Below, in pieces: positions 6,919 through 14,174 of a DNA stretch of 21,322 nucleotides. This DNA is from CAYLJO01 sp964383905 (lineage in GTDB: Bacteria > Acidobacteriota > Blastocatellia > Pyrinomonadales > Pyrinomonadaceae): the NCBI GenBank assembly GCA_964383905.1, contig CAYLJO010000109.1:1-21322 (forward strand), written 5' to 3'. A program made the translations under genes and the position numbers. Under the pieces are notes generated by a model, which worked only from the letters and a program-made list of their open reading frames with translations, did not search any database and had not been told where the DNA came from. The stretch's first letter is position 1; each line of letters starts with the position of its first letter.

Positions 6919-9660
6919 ATGATGAAGTGTCCCTCCTGTGCTACAGATATCCCTGATGAGAGGCGCTCCTGCCCCTCTTGCGGGGCGGTGCTTGAAGATT
7001 CCTTCATCCCGACTCGTGTGTTTGCGGATGCTCCACACCCGGCATCTTTTAAAAATGCTGATTCAGGCCGGAGGGCTTCTCCGAACTCGATCCGTTCATC
7101 CTCTTCCTTTGACTCAATTAATGATGACAGGTTTATCCCCGGCGCGATCGTAGCCGATCGCTACCGGATCGTCGGTCTCTTAGGCAAGGGCGGCATGGGC
7201 GAAGTCTATCGGGCCGATGATCTCAAACTCGGGCAGCCCGTCGCCCTCAAGTTTCTTCCACAAAATCTCTCGAATAACGGGGCCGCGCTGGCGCGCTTTC
7301 ACCGTGAGGTACGCACTGCTCGGCAGGTCACACACCGCAACGTCTGCCGCGTTTACGACATCGACGAAGTGGACGGGCAGCACTACCTTTCCATGGAGTT
7401 CATTAAGGGCGAGGAGCTCTCTTCATTATTAAGACGAATCGGTCGCCTGCCCGCCGACAAAGCGCTGGAGATCGCGCGCCAGCTTTGCGCGGGACTGGCT
7501 GCCGCGCATGACAACGGCGTGCTGCACCGCGATCTTAAGCCCGCCAACGTGATGATCGACGAGAACGGCAACGTGCGCATCACCGATTTTGGCCTGGCCG
7601 GGCTGACCGAAGAGTTTGACGGGGAGGAGGTGCGCGCGGGCACACCGGGTTACATGTCGCCGGAACAGCTGACCGGGAAAGAGTTGACCACCAAAAGTGA
7701 CATCTACTCGCTCGGGCTGGTGCTGTATGAAGTATTCACGGGTAAGAAGGCCTTTGACGCGCGCACGCTGCCGGAACTGCTCCGGCTGCGCAGGGGCGAT
7801 ACGACGCCGACCAACCCTTCCAGCCTGGTGAAGGATATTGATCCACTGGTGGAGCGAGTAATCCTGCGCTGTATTGAGAAGGAGCCGGATGATAGACCAT
7901 CATCGGCGCTACAGGTGGCGGCGGCGCTGCCGGGAGGAGACCCGCTGCAGGCGGCACTGGCGGCTGGCGAGACCCCTTCGCCAGAGATGGTCGCCGCTTG
8001 CCGCACTGAAGGGAGCCTTAAACCAGTGGTGGCGATGGTCCTACTGGCCTCAGCCATCATCGGGCTTGGCATCCTCATGCTCCTTTCAGGCAAGGTCATG
8101 CTGTATCGTCAGGTGCCGCTCGAAAAGTCGCCCGAGGGGCTCAAAGACCGGGCGAGCGACATTGCCAGGAAATTTGGCTACGCCGATCACCCAACAGACC
8201 ACGCTTACGGATTAAGCTACAAGAAGAACTACATCCGGCATCTCAGGGAAGATGACTTGTCGCAGGCGCGCTGGGATAAATTGGCGAGCGGACAATCGGC
8301 CGCCATCTATTTCTGGCATCGCCAGAGCCCACGCTACCTGGAATCATTTAACGGTAGAATTGTGACGGCCAATGATCCGCCGCTAACAGTCTCCGGGATG
8401 GTGGAGATGGCGCTCGACACGCGGGGGCGATTGATCCAATTCGAAGCCGTTCCACCACAGGTCGACAACTCACCAGGACAGGCTTCGACTGCACCCAACT
8501 GGCCGGTGCTGTTCTCCGAAGCAGGGCTTGACCCTGCCAATTTCAAGCCGTCTGAATCCAGGTGGGTTCCGCCGCAACCTTATGATACGCGGGCGGCGTG
8601 GGAAGGAGTCTTCCCCGACCAATGGCAAATTCCGATTCACGTCGAGGCGGCGGCTTATCATGGCCAGCCTGTTTATTTTGAGATTATTACCCCGTGGGAA
8701 AAACCTCTTCGGCAGGAAGAATATCAAGAGAGCGCTAAGATCAAGCTGGTCATGACCTTATTCTTCGCCTTGCTTCTCTCGGTGATGGTGGGAGCCATCC
8801 TTCTTGCTCAACGAAATCTGCGGCTCGGGCACGGTGACATGAAAGGCGCTTTCCGGCTGGCGCTCTTTATTTTCCTCACACATATGATCTTTTGGGTCTC
8901 CGCTTCCCATCACCTTCCAACACTCGGGGGTGAGTTGGATGTTTTCATCGAGGATATTTCATCGGCCTTATTCTGGGGGTGTTTCATTTGGCTTATCTAC
9001 ATCGCGCTCGAGCCACTCGTCCGGCGGCGATGGCCGAACATGATTATCTCCTGGAACCGGCTTCTCACCGGAGGGTTCCGCGACCCGCTGGTCGGCCGGG
9101 ACATTCTCATCGGCGCGCTCTTTGGAATCGGCGCCGGCTTGATCGCATACCTTTGGGTCCTTGCGCCGAAGTGGATGGGCCTGCCTCCTGATACCAGTAC
9201 AGAACTGGAGCTCAATACACTGCTCGGGATTCGCGGGTTAACCGGCGCCTTTTCCGATTGCCTGATATTCTCTATCTTCATTCCGTTGGCCTATCTGTTC
9301 TTACTTCTGCTGCTCACTATTCTGCTGCGAAGGGAGCGGGTGGCACTCGGTGTGGCCTGGTTCATCTTCGCTCTCGTTTTTGACTTGATCGGGCACACCC
9401 CGGCTATCGATTGGTTCTTCGCCGGGTTGATGGCGGGGTTAATGATTCTTGTCCTGACGCGCTACGGGCTGCTGGCGGCAATCTTCGCCGAGTTCTTCTC
9501 ACACATTGGCATGGCATACCCACTGACATTAGATCTTTCTGCATGGTATGCGGGAAGCGCTATCTTTGCCGTAGCTATCACCATCGCGCTGGCCCTTTAC
9601 GGCTTCAACACCTCGACCGGAGGACAACCACTATTTAAAGGTGGCTTTATCCAGGATTGA
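6919..9660 (+). CDS. Membrane Ser/Thr protein kinase with polytopic C-terminal domain
   Basis: A 913-aa Hanks-type kinase. It begins with a zinc ribbon (CPSC and CPSC within the first 22 residues), then a Ser-rich linker. The kinase domain covers about residues 82-345: glycine loop GKGGMGEV (89-96), ATP-binding Lys111, catalytic loop HRDLKPAN (Asp205), DFG (223-225), GTPGYMSPEQL in the activation segment, and SDIYSLGLVLYEVFTGKKAF. A membrane helix near 370-391 is followed by a non-catalytic region (about 392-608, probably outside the cytoplasm). From residue 610 there are roughly seven or eight hydrophobic helices, ending FNTSTGGQPLFKGG, a tail I associate with acidobacterial kinases. All catalytic residues are present, so it should be active. 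Ligand and targets are unknown. It stands alone, convergent with the aldehyde dehydrogenase gene. Confidence 0.92.
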   Translation: MMKCPSCATDIPDERRSCPSCGAVLEDSFIPTRVFADAPHPASFKNADSGRRASPNSIRSSSSFDSINDDRFIPGAIVADRYRIVGLLGKGGMGEVYRADDLKLGQPVALKFLPQNLSNNGAALARFHREVRTARQVTHRNVCRVYDIDEVDGQHYLSMEFIKGEELSSLLRRIGRLPADKALEIARQLCAGLAAAHDNGVLHRDLKPANVMIDENGNVRITDFGLAGLTEEFDGEEVRAGTPGYMSPEQLTGKELTTKSDIYSLGLVLYEVFTGKKAFDARTLPELLRLRRGDTTPTNPSSLVKDIDPLVERVILRCIEKEPDDRPSSALQVAAALPGGDPLQAALAAGETPSPEMVAACRTEGSLKPVVAMVLLASAIIGLGILMLLSGKVMLYRQVPLEKSPEGLKDRASDIARKFGYADHPTDHAYGLSYKKNYIRHLREDDLSQARWDKLASGQSAAIYFWHRQSPRYLESFNGRIVTANDPPLTVSGMVEMALDTRGRLIQFEAVPPQVDNSPGQASTAPNWPVLFSEAGLDPANFKPSESRWVPPQPYDTRAAWEGVFPDQWQIPIHVEAAAYHGQPVYFEIITPWEKPLRQEEYQESAKIKLVMTLFFALLLSVMVGAILLAQRNLRLGHGDMKGAFRLALFIFLTHMIFWVSASHHLPTLGGELDVFIEDISSALFWGCFIWLIYIALEPLVRRRWPNMIISWNRLLTGGFRDPLVGRDILIGALFGIGAGLIAYLWVLAPKWMGLPPDTSTELELNTLLGIRGLTGAFSDCLIFSIFIPLAYLFLLLLLTILLRRERVALGVAWFIFALVFDLIGHTPAIDWFFAGLMAGLMILVLTRYGLLAAIFAEFFSHIGMAYPLTLDLSAWYAGSAIFAVAITIALALYGFNTSTGGQPLFKGGFIQD

Positions 9661-9758
9661 CTTGCCCCGGCTGAACCTATTTTACTTCTTCTGTCTTTCC
9701 TCTCGTGTCCTCTCCAGTCCTGCGGCGGTTCAAGTCTTTGGCTTGTCTTGCTCTCTCA
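9661..9758. other. Short convergent gap with a decayed repeat trace
   Basis: The 98 nt between the kinase and aldehyde dehydrogenase stops contain CCTCTCGTGTCCTCTCCAGT followed by CCTGCGGCGGTTCAAG. This looks like a decayed minus-orientation copy of the CCTCTGTGTCCTCTGTGGTTCAA repeat. No clean terminator is seen. Confidence 0.35.
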
Positions 9759-11267
9759 CTACTTACCAAACCATCCAATCGGCTTACCCGAGAGATCAAC
9801 CCACACGCTCTTGACCTGCGTATAAAGCTCGAGCGCATGTTTGCCCATCTCGCGTCCATAGCCTGATTGCTTGTAACCACCAAACGGTGAGGCGGCATTG
9901 AACATATTAAAGGTGTTGATCCAGACGACGCCCGCCTTGATCTCTTTCGCGAAACGATGTGCGCGAACTATATCGCGCGTCCAGATCCCGGCCGAAAGGC
10001 CGTAGATGGTTTCGTTGGCCTGCAGGATCAAATCATCCTCATCTTTGAAGGTGATGACGGAGCTGACCGGGCCGAAGATCTCTTCCTGGGCGACGCGCAT
10101 CCGGTTGTTCACCTCGCTAAAGATTGTCGGCTGGAAGAAATAGCCCTTCTGGAAATTACCTGGAAGCTGCGGGGGCTCGCCGCCGGTAAGAACGGTCGCC
10201 CCCTCTTCGCGCCCGATATTGACATAGCTTTTAATGCGGTTCAGCTGCTCTTCGGAGACCTGCGGCCCCATGTGTGTCGCCTTATCCATCGGGTCGCCGA
10301 CCCGGACAGCTTGGGCTTTCTTCTTGAATCTCTCGAGAAACTCGTCTTTTACCTCTTCGGCAAGGAACAGTCGCGAGCCGGCGCAGCAGACCTGGCCCTG
10401 ATTGAAAAAGATGCCCATCATCGCGCCGTTGACGGCCTGCTCAAGGTCGGCGTCGGCGAAGACGATGTTGGGAGCCTTGCCGCCCAGCTCTAAAGAGACT
10501 TTGGTGAGATTTTCGGCAGCCGCTCGAGCGATCAATTTGCCGACCTCGGTCGAGCCTGTGAAAGCTATCTTATCGATACCGGGATGAGCGGCGAGTGCCG
10601 CGCCGGCTGTCTCGCCGTAGCCGGGCACGATGTTGACGACGCCGTCAGGAAAGCCCGCCTCCTGGATCAGCTTCGCCAGCTCCATCGCGGTGACCGGAGT
10701 TTGTTCGGCAGGCTTGAGCACAACTGTGTTTCCGGCGGCCAGCGCGGGCGCGAGCTTCCACGCCGCCATTAAGAGTGGAAAGTTCCAGGGAATGATCTGC
10801 CCGCACACGCCGAGCGGCTCGCGCAAGGTGTAGTTGAACATCTGACCGGGAACGGGGATCGTCTCGCCTTCGATTTTGGTCGCGTAGCCCGCAAAGTACT
10901 CAAAATTCTCGACGACCTGCGGCAAATCGACATAGGCCGATTCGCGAATTGGCTTGCCGTTGTCCGCCGTCTCGAGCTCGGCCAGCTCCTTCGCGTGCGC
11001 TTCGATCAACTGCGACAGCTTGTAGAGCAGCCGGCCTCGATCACGCGCGCTCATTTTGGACCAACGCCCCTCGTATGCGAGACGGGCTGCGCTGACCGCC
11101 TTTTCAATGTCGGCTTTGTCGGCCTCGGCGACCTGGGCGAGCGGCTCACCCGTCGCGGGATTGGGGCTGATGAATGTTTTGCCGGACTCGGCATCGACGA
11201 ATTTGCCGTCGATAAAGAGTTGGTAACGACGGGACGCGGCTAACCCGGACAACTGCGTGGATGACAT
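9759..11267 (-). CDS. NAD(P)-dependent aldehyde dehydrogenase
   Basis: A 502-aa ALDH-superfamily enzyme that oxidises aldehydes to acids using NAD(P)+. Seen: the coenzyme motif FTGSTEVG, the general base Glu260 in LELGGKAPN, and the catalytic Cys294 in NQGQVCCAGSR, 34 residues apart as in ALDH2. The C-terminal motif PFGGYKQSGYGREMG and tail LELYTQVKSVWVDLS place it close to the ALDH1/2, betaine-aldehyde and phenylacetaldehyde dehydrogenase group; the substrate cannot be told. The start at 11267 is supported by CAGGAG about 7 nt upstream and by alignment (YQLFIDGKFVDAESGKTF soon after). A longer in-frame extension to 11423 runs through a repeat and is not real. Length is typical (about 490-500). 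Confidence 0.93.
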   Translation of the reverse strand: MSSTQLSGLAASRRYQLFIDGKFVDAESGKTFISPNPATGEPLAQVAEADKADIEKAVSAARLAYEGRWSKMSARDRGRLLYKLSQLIEAHAKELAELETADNGKPIRESAYVDLPQVVENFEYFAGYATKIEGETIPVPGQMFNYTLREPLGVCGQIIPWNFPLLMAAWKLAPALAAGNTVVLKPAEQTPVTAMELAKLIQEAGFPDGVVNIVPGYGETAGAALAAHPGIDKIAFTGSTEVGKLIARAAAENLTKVSLELGGKAPNIVFADADLEQAVNGAMMGIFFNQGQVCCAGSRLFLAEEVKDEFLERFKKKAQAVRVGDPMDKATHMGPQVSEEQLNRIKSYVNIGREEGATVLTGGEPPQLPGNFQKGYFFQPTIFSEVNNRMRVAQEEIFGPVSSVITFKDEDDLILQANETIYGLSAGIWTRDIVRAHRFAKEIKAGVVWINTFNMFNAASPFGGYKQSGYGREMGKHALELYTQVKSVWVDLSGKPIGWFGK

Positions 11268-11371
11268 ATCATGACTCCTGTTCGGTAATCGTTTGATACG
11301 AGAAATGTGGAGAGCAGCAACAAGTAATGTATCACTCTGATATAGAATAAGTCCAAGAGGGGATTGAGGAA

Positions 11372-11529
11372 TGAACCACAGAGGACACGGAGGAGCACAG
11401 AGGGAAAGACATTGGATAAGCAAGCATAGAAAAATTGCCGACCATTACTTCTGAGTGCTGTACTCCAATTATTTGCTTTCCCTTATTACTTATCTTCCCT
11501 CTGTGCTCCTCCGTGTCCTCTGTGGTTCA
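11372..11529. repeat. Perfect 35-bp inverted repeat of CACAGAGG-type units
   Basis: The left arm 11372-11406 starts TGAACCACAGAGGACACGG. The right arm 11495-11529 is its exact reverse complement over all 35 bases, ending CCTCTGTGGTTCA. The arms enclose 88 nt with some further weak pairing (GATAAG/CTTATC). The pair lies between the 3' end of the broken hydrolase gene and the start of the aldehyde dehydrogenase gene, so a transcript crossing it would form a very stable hairpin. Identical arms point to recent duplication or gene conversion, or to a miniature mobile unit whose ends these are. Confidence 0.85.
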
Positions 11530-11556
11530 ATCTTTTCGTATTTATTACCAGCACCC

Positions 11557-12010
11557 TTATCGGCCTTCTACGGCGGGGATGATGAATTGAGGCACCAGCT
11601 CATCACGGAATTTGCCCCAGGTTGGAAAGTTTCCGTAATTGCCGCCGGCAAACATCACCACCAGATCAAGCTCCGGGATCACAATCACGAGCTGGCCGCC
11701 GTTTCCCGACGCGTAGTACACGTGATACGTCTTCCCGCCGACACGGTATTGATTGATCCACCAACCGTAGCCGTAGTCGTTCTCGCCGTTGATACTCGAA
11801 TGAGGACGGGTGGCGCGCTCCACCCATCGCCGGCTGACAACCTGCCGGCCGTTCCAACGGCTGCCGACAAGAAACAGTTGTCCGAGTTTCATGAAATCAC
11901 GCGGACGCATGTAAATTCCGCCGGCCCCGTAGCCGTTGCCGAGCGGAATCAGGTTCATGTGGTAACGATGAATGTCCAGCGGCCGAGCAAAATTCACGCC
12001 GTAGAATCTG
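11557..12010 (-). pseudogene. C-terminal remnant of a beta-lactamase-fold serine hydrolase
   Basis: The frame runs from 12129 to 11557, but recognisable homology begins only near 12010 (FARPLDIHRYHMNLIPLGNG, then YGAGGIYMRPRDFMKLGQLF). The sequence is the C-terminal third of class C beta-lactamase-like serine hydrolases (Beta-lactamase, PF00144), including YGYGWWINQY, SGNGGQLVIVIPELDLVVMF (the GNGGQ strand equals the KTG-like third motif region) and the natural-looking end KFRDELVPQFIIPAV. The N-terminal two thirds, with the nucleophile SxxK and YxN motifs, is missing, and the residues before 12010 do not fit the family. I therefore read it as a truncated pseudogene. The break lies about 85 nt from another broken gene on the opposite strand. 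Confidence 0.75.
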
Positions 12011-12094
12011 AAAATCGCTAATATTTGATGGCTTAGTGCAGGAATCATGCTATTTAGATAAGAGGTTCGATGAAAATCAGTGGAGCAAAGAGAC

Positions 12095-12337
12095 ATGGAC
12101 TCTTTTGATGTTAAAATCCTCAACATCATTCAGCGTGACAACTGCCTCCCGGCGGAAAAGATCGCCGATCAAGTGGGGATATCCCCTTCGGCCGTCCAGC
12201 GCCGGCTCAAGCGGCTACGAGAGAACGGGATCATAGAAGCCGAGGTGGCGATTATTTCGCCGGAAACAGCCGGGGCGCAAGCTTACCGCCATTGTTGCGG
12301 TGACGCCTCAGCGGGAGCGTCTATGTCATTGGTGTAA
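12095..12337 (+). pseudogene. Frameshifted, truncated Lrp/AsnC-family regulator
   Basis: It starts as a good Lrp/AsnC regulator: ATG at 12095 with GGAG 9 nt upstream, then FDVKILNIIQRDNCLPAEKI, ADQVGISPSAVQRRLKRLRE, and NGIIEAEVAIISPE, which is the winged helix-turn-helix of the family. At the GGGG run 12272-12275 the frame slips. Removing one G restores the expected GRKLTAIVAV and TPQRER of the following ligand-binding domain. That frame also loses homology by about 12316 and stops near 12347. Only about 75 of some 150 residues remain, so the RAM (effector) domain is gone. It could still make a short DNA-binding fragment; more probably it is dead. Confidence 0.75.
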
Positions 12338-12555
12338 TCTGGTAAAGTAAATGCTCAGGGGAGGAGTTAGTCAAAGAAAACCGCTGGAGGAGAGGCGGTC
12401 AGAGGTGTGGTGAGAACGAAGGGCGGTGCCCGGGATCAGTGCGGGGAATGACTCTTACGGTAGTCATGAAGAGAGAAAGGCTGCTCCTTCGAGGTTGAAT
12501 TCAAAGGTATGCGCTTTCATCCAGATACACTCAAAGGATGCAGGAGAAGAGAAAT
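12338..12555. other. Gap upstream of the pentapeptide gene, small hairpin
   Basis: No gene is recognised. A 6-bp stem ATGACT (12448-12453) / AGTCAT (12462-12467) with an 8-nt loop is present, and the segment is purine-rich. I looked for an integron attI or attC site here and found none. The 3' part must carry the translation signals of the pentapeptide gene. Confidence 0.4.
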
Positions 12556-13149
12556 ATGAATCGTGATGAACTGATCAGGCGTTATGCGGCCGGCGAAAGA
12601 GATTTCCACAGTATCGAGTTTCGTGGTGCCGATCTCAGCCATACCGATTTAAGAGAAATAGACCTCAGCGGTGCTAAGTTTGGCGCCGCACTCTCATTCC
12701 CCCATCATTTGACGAACCTCGAGGGCGCTAACTTAAGCCACGCCAATCTACGGGGAGCGGATTTGGAGACTTGTCTCCTCAGTCATGCTAATTTGAGCTA
12801 CGCCGACTTGAGAGAAGCCAAATTCGGCGGTGAGCATGGGAGGAATGTAAATTTGAGCGGCGCCGACCTAAGGGGGGCTGAGTTGGCGGAAGGAATACTT
12901 GAAGACAGCGACTTAAGCGGCGCGAACTTAAGCGGCGCGGTGCTATTTCAATTTCTGTTAGACGGTTCAGACCTTTCTGGGGTCGATTTGAGCGGGAGTC
13001 GTATCAACGCGGAAGTTTCTCTCATCAGGGTTAATCTCAGTAAGGCTAATCTCAAGGATGCGGATTTAGAATCGGATGAAATTTTTGAAGCGGAGGGGAT
13101 TATTTTCAACCATACAATCATGCCCGATGGGAGCATTAGGGATGGTTAG
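12556..13149 (+). CDS. Pentapeptide-repeat protein
   Basis: A 197-aa protein dominated by A(D/N)LSxA-type pentapeptides, which fold into a right-handed quadrilateral beta-helix: FRGADLSHTDLREIDLSGAK, later ANLSHANLRGADLE, HANLSYADLREAKF, VNLSGADLRGAEL, SDLSGANLSGAVL, SDLSGVDLSGSRI, VNLSKANLKDADLE. The first 20 residues (MNRDELIRRYAAGERDFHSI) form a short helical cap seen in similar proteins. No signal peptide or second domain. Some members (Qnr, MfpA) mimic DNA and protect gyrase, but most have no known role, and nothing here shows gyrase binding. The start at 12556 is chosen over 12538 because AGGAGA lies about 8 nt upstream. An attC-like palindrome follows the stop by 71 nt, so it may be an integron cassette gene. 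Confidence 0.9.
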   Translation: MNRDELIRRYAAGERDFHSIEFRGADLSHTDLREIDLSGAKFGAALSFPHHLTNLEGANLSHANLRGADLETCLLSHANLSYADLREAKFGGEHGRNVNLSGADLRGAELAEGILEDSDLSGANLSGAVLFQFLLDGSDLSGVDLSGSRINAEVSLIRVNLSKANLKDADLESDEIFEAEGIIFNHTIMPDGSIRDG

Positions 13150-13220
13150 TAGGTATGCTTCCAAGTAGAGGAATGCCTAAAAAGTCCTAATATATAGTGG
13201 AGCACTTTAGATCAGGCCGC

Positions 13221-13303
13221 GTATAACAAGCGCTGCCAGCCGACCGTATCCCGGTAGACCTTCCTTTCGATCGTTCGTGCGGCGGCAGAAGCGTGCTTTA
13301 TGT
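13221..13303 (+). other. Degenerate attC-like palindrome 1
   Basis: R''-like box GTATAAC (13221-13227) and spacer AAGCG. The L'' arm is CTGCC-A-GCCG (13233-13242) and the L' arm CGGCGGCAG (13280-13288). The arms pair over 9 bp with A13238 left unpaired in L'', the asymmetry typical of integron attC sites. The spacer AAGCG recurs after L' (13289-13293). The expected R' GTTATAC is not intact: the sequence reads GCTTTATGT (13295-13303), which would become GTTATGT if two bases were removed. Size (83 bp) and position after a small gene match the better site at 13550-13631. Probably a decayed attC. Confidence 0.45.
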
Positions 13304-13388
13304 GTCTCACTGAACGATCTTCTGGAACAATGCTAAATATCGAGAGTTTTATCAGTGTATTAAGCGATTCGGGTTTACGGAGGGACAA

Positions 13389-13532
13389 ATGTCATTCTGG
13401 ATAAGGAGAAAAGATAAAAGCAGCCATCGACTTCTCTATCTCATCGACATGCCAATTGAATTAATGTTTATACTTGCAGGGATTCTCCTCGGTCTCATTG
13501 TATATATTCTGCGCTTTATCAATGCACACTGA
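13389..13532 (+). CDS. 47-aa single-pass membrane peptide
   Basis: A small ORF of 47 codons with a strong Shine-Dalgarno, GGAGGG, 4-5 nt before the ATG. The N-terminus is basic and polar (MSFWIRRKDKSSHRL). A hydrophobic segment follows (about residues 21-44: PIELMFILAGILLGLIVYI and LRFI), then a short tail INAH. It lies between the two attC-like palindromes, with the stop 18 nt before the second one, exactly as a gene in an integron cassette would. No family recognised. Small hydrophobic cassette products can be toxins or membrane-interacting peptides, but nothing in the sequence proves that. Codon use is more AT-rich than the neighbours. Confidence 0.6.
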   Translation: MSFWIRRKDKSSHRLLYLIDMPIELMFILAGILLGLIVYILRFINAH

Positions 13533-13549
13533 ATCGCTCCATTGACGAT

Positions 13550-13631
13550 GCATAACAAAGGCTGAACCGGACGCGAACTGAGGTGCATATTTCTTTAAAG
13601 GTCCGTCGCACCGGTTAGCCAAACGTTATAC
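13550..13631 (+). other. Integron attC-like recombination site 2
   Basis: R'' GCATAAC (13550-13556) and R' GTTATAC (13625-13631) are complementary at six of seven bases. L'' GGCTGAACCGG (13560-13570) pairs with L' CCGGTTAGCC (13611-13620) over all 10 bases, leaving G13564 extra-helical. A short unpaired step then leads to GCGA (13573-13576) / TCGC (13606-13609) and a variable central part. This order (R, spacer, L with one extra base, unpaired central spacer, variable stem) is the hallmark of integron attC sites, and 82 bp is a normal length. The third base of each R box departs from the RYYYAAC/GTTRRRY consensus. The next ORF begins 13 nt after R'. Confidence 0.7.
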
Positions 13632-13643
13632 CGATTACTGCTT

Positions 13644-13934
13644 ATGGACATCATCAAAGGCAACATTACCTTCACGGACTCCGATCTGAAGGAAGTCTTT
13701 GAGCTCTTCTCAAGTCCTTCCAAATATGAGTTGCGGCGTCTCTACGATCAGAGTAGTGAACACTTCTACGAACGTGCCGACCTGGCGCAAGAGTACGACC
13801 TCTGCATGCCGAAGCAGGATTATGCCCTGGACGCATTACGAGCCGTCTTCGCTTTCCTACATCGACATGGCTACAAGCTTGAAAAGGATAAAACTGTCAT
13901 TGGCCTCAATGGCATCTTCGATTATTTTATCTAG
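13644..13934 (+). CDS. Unknown 96-aa protein, putative cassette gene
   Basis: No family recognised. The product is soluble, mixed charged and aromatic, with predicted helices: DSDLKEVFELFSSPSKYELR, then YERADLAQEYDLCMPKQDYA, then LDALRAVFAFLHRHGYKLEK, ending GLNGIFDYFI. No signal peptide or membrane segment. The start ATG is 13 nt after the R' box of the attC-like site and has no Shine-Dalgarno, as is often the case for the first ORF of an integron cassette. The frame is open and its codon use looks real; overlapping frames are Ser/Arg-rich shadows. No clear attC follows it, so the 3' cassette end is undefined. Confidence 0.65.
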   Translation: MDIIKGNITFTDSDLKEVFELFSSPSKYELRRLYDQSSEHFYERADLAQEYDLCMPKQDYALDALRAVFAFLHRHGYKLEKDKTVIGLNGIFDYFI

Positions 13935-14174
13935 CGCGGGACGAGACATCTGCCTGCCGCGGGCAGTATGGGAGGATCAACGAAACCCCAAGCTATGGCG
14001 CAACAGATAGAGCAGGGCCTGGCATGTAGCTAATGTAGAATGCTTTCTCGCGGGGTGCCACTTAACGATAAATGTAGGGGACGAGCCGCGATTTGAGGGG
14101 TTACGTGGAAAGGCAGCGCGTGCCGCCGGTTAAATCGTCATGCGCTTAGGAGATAATAACCTGGAGGTGTTGCT
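13935..14174. other. Gap with a doubtful third attC-like pair
   Basis: No gene is seen. ACTTAAC (14060-14066) and GTTAAAT (14129-14135) fit the attC R-box consensus and are 76 bp apart end to end. The sequence inside them does not form the L arms, so I do not call an attC. The last bases carry the ribosome binding site of the next gene. Confidence 0.35.

Noticed and set aside
11268..11423. N-terminal extension of the aldehyde dehydrogenase to 11423
   Set aside because: The extra 52 residues come from the inverted repeat region; the ATG at 11267 has a good ribosome binding site and fits the family start.
12338..12555. Structured RNA or group II intron fragment
   Set aside because: Only a 6-bp hairpin is seen; the domain V pattern of group II introns and other known RNA signatures are missing.
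14060..14135. Possible third attC site after the 96-aa gene (ACTTAAC and GTTAAAT)
   Set aside because: The R boxes fit the consensus, but the sequence inside shows no complementary L arms, and such short matches are easily found by chance.
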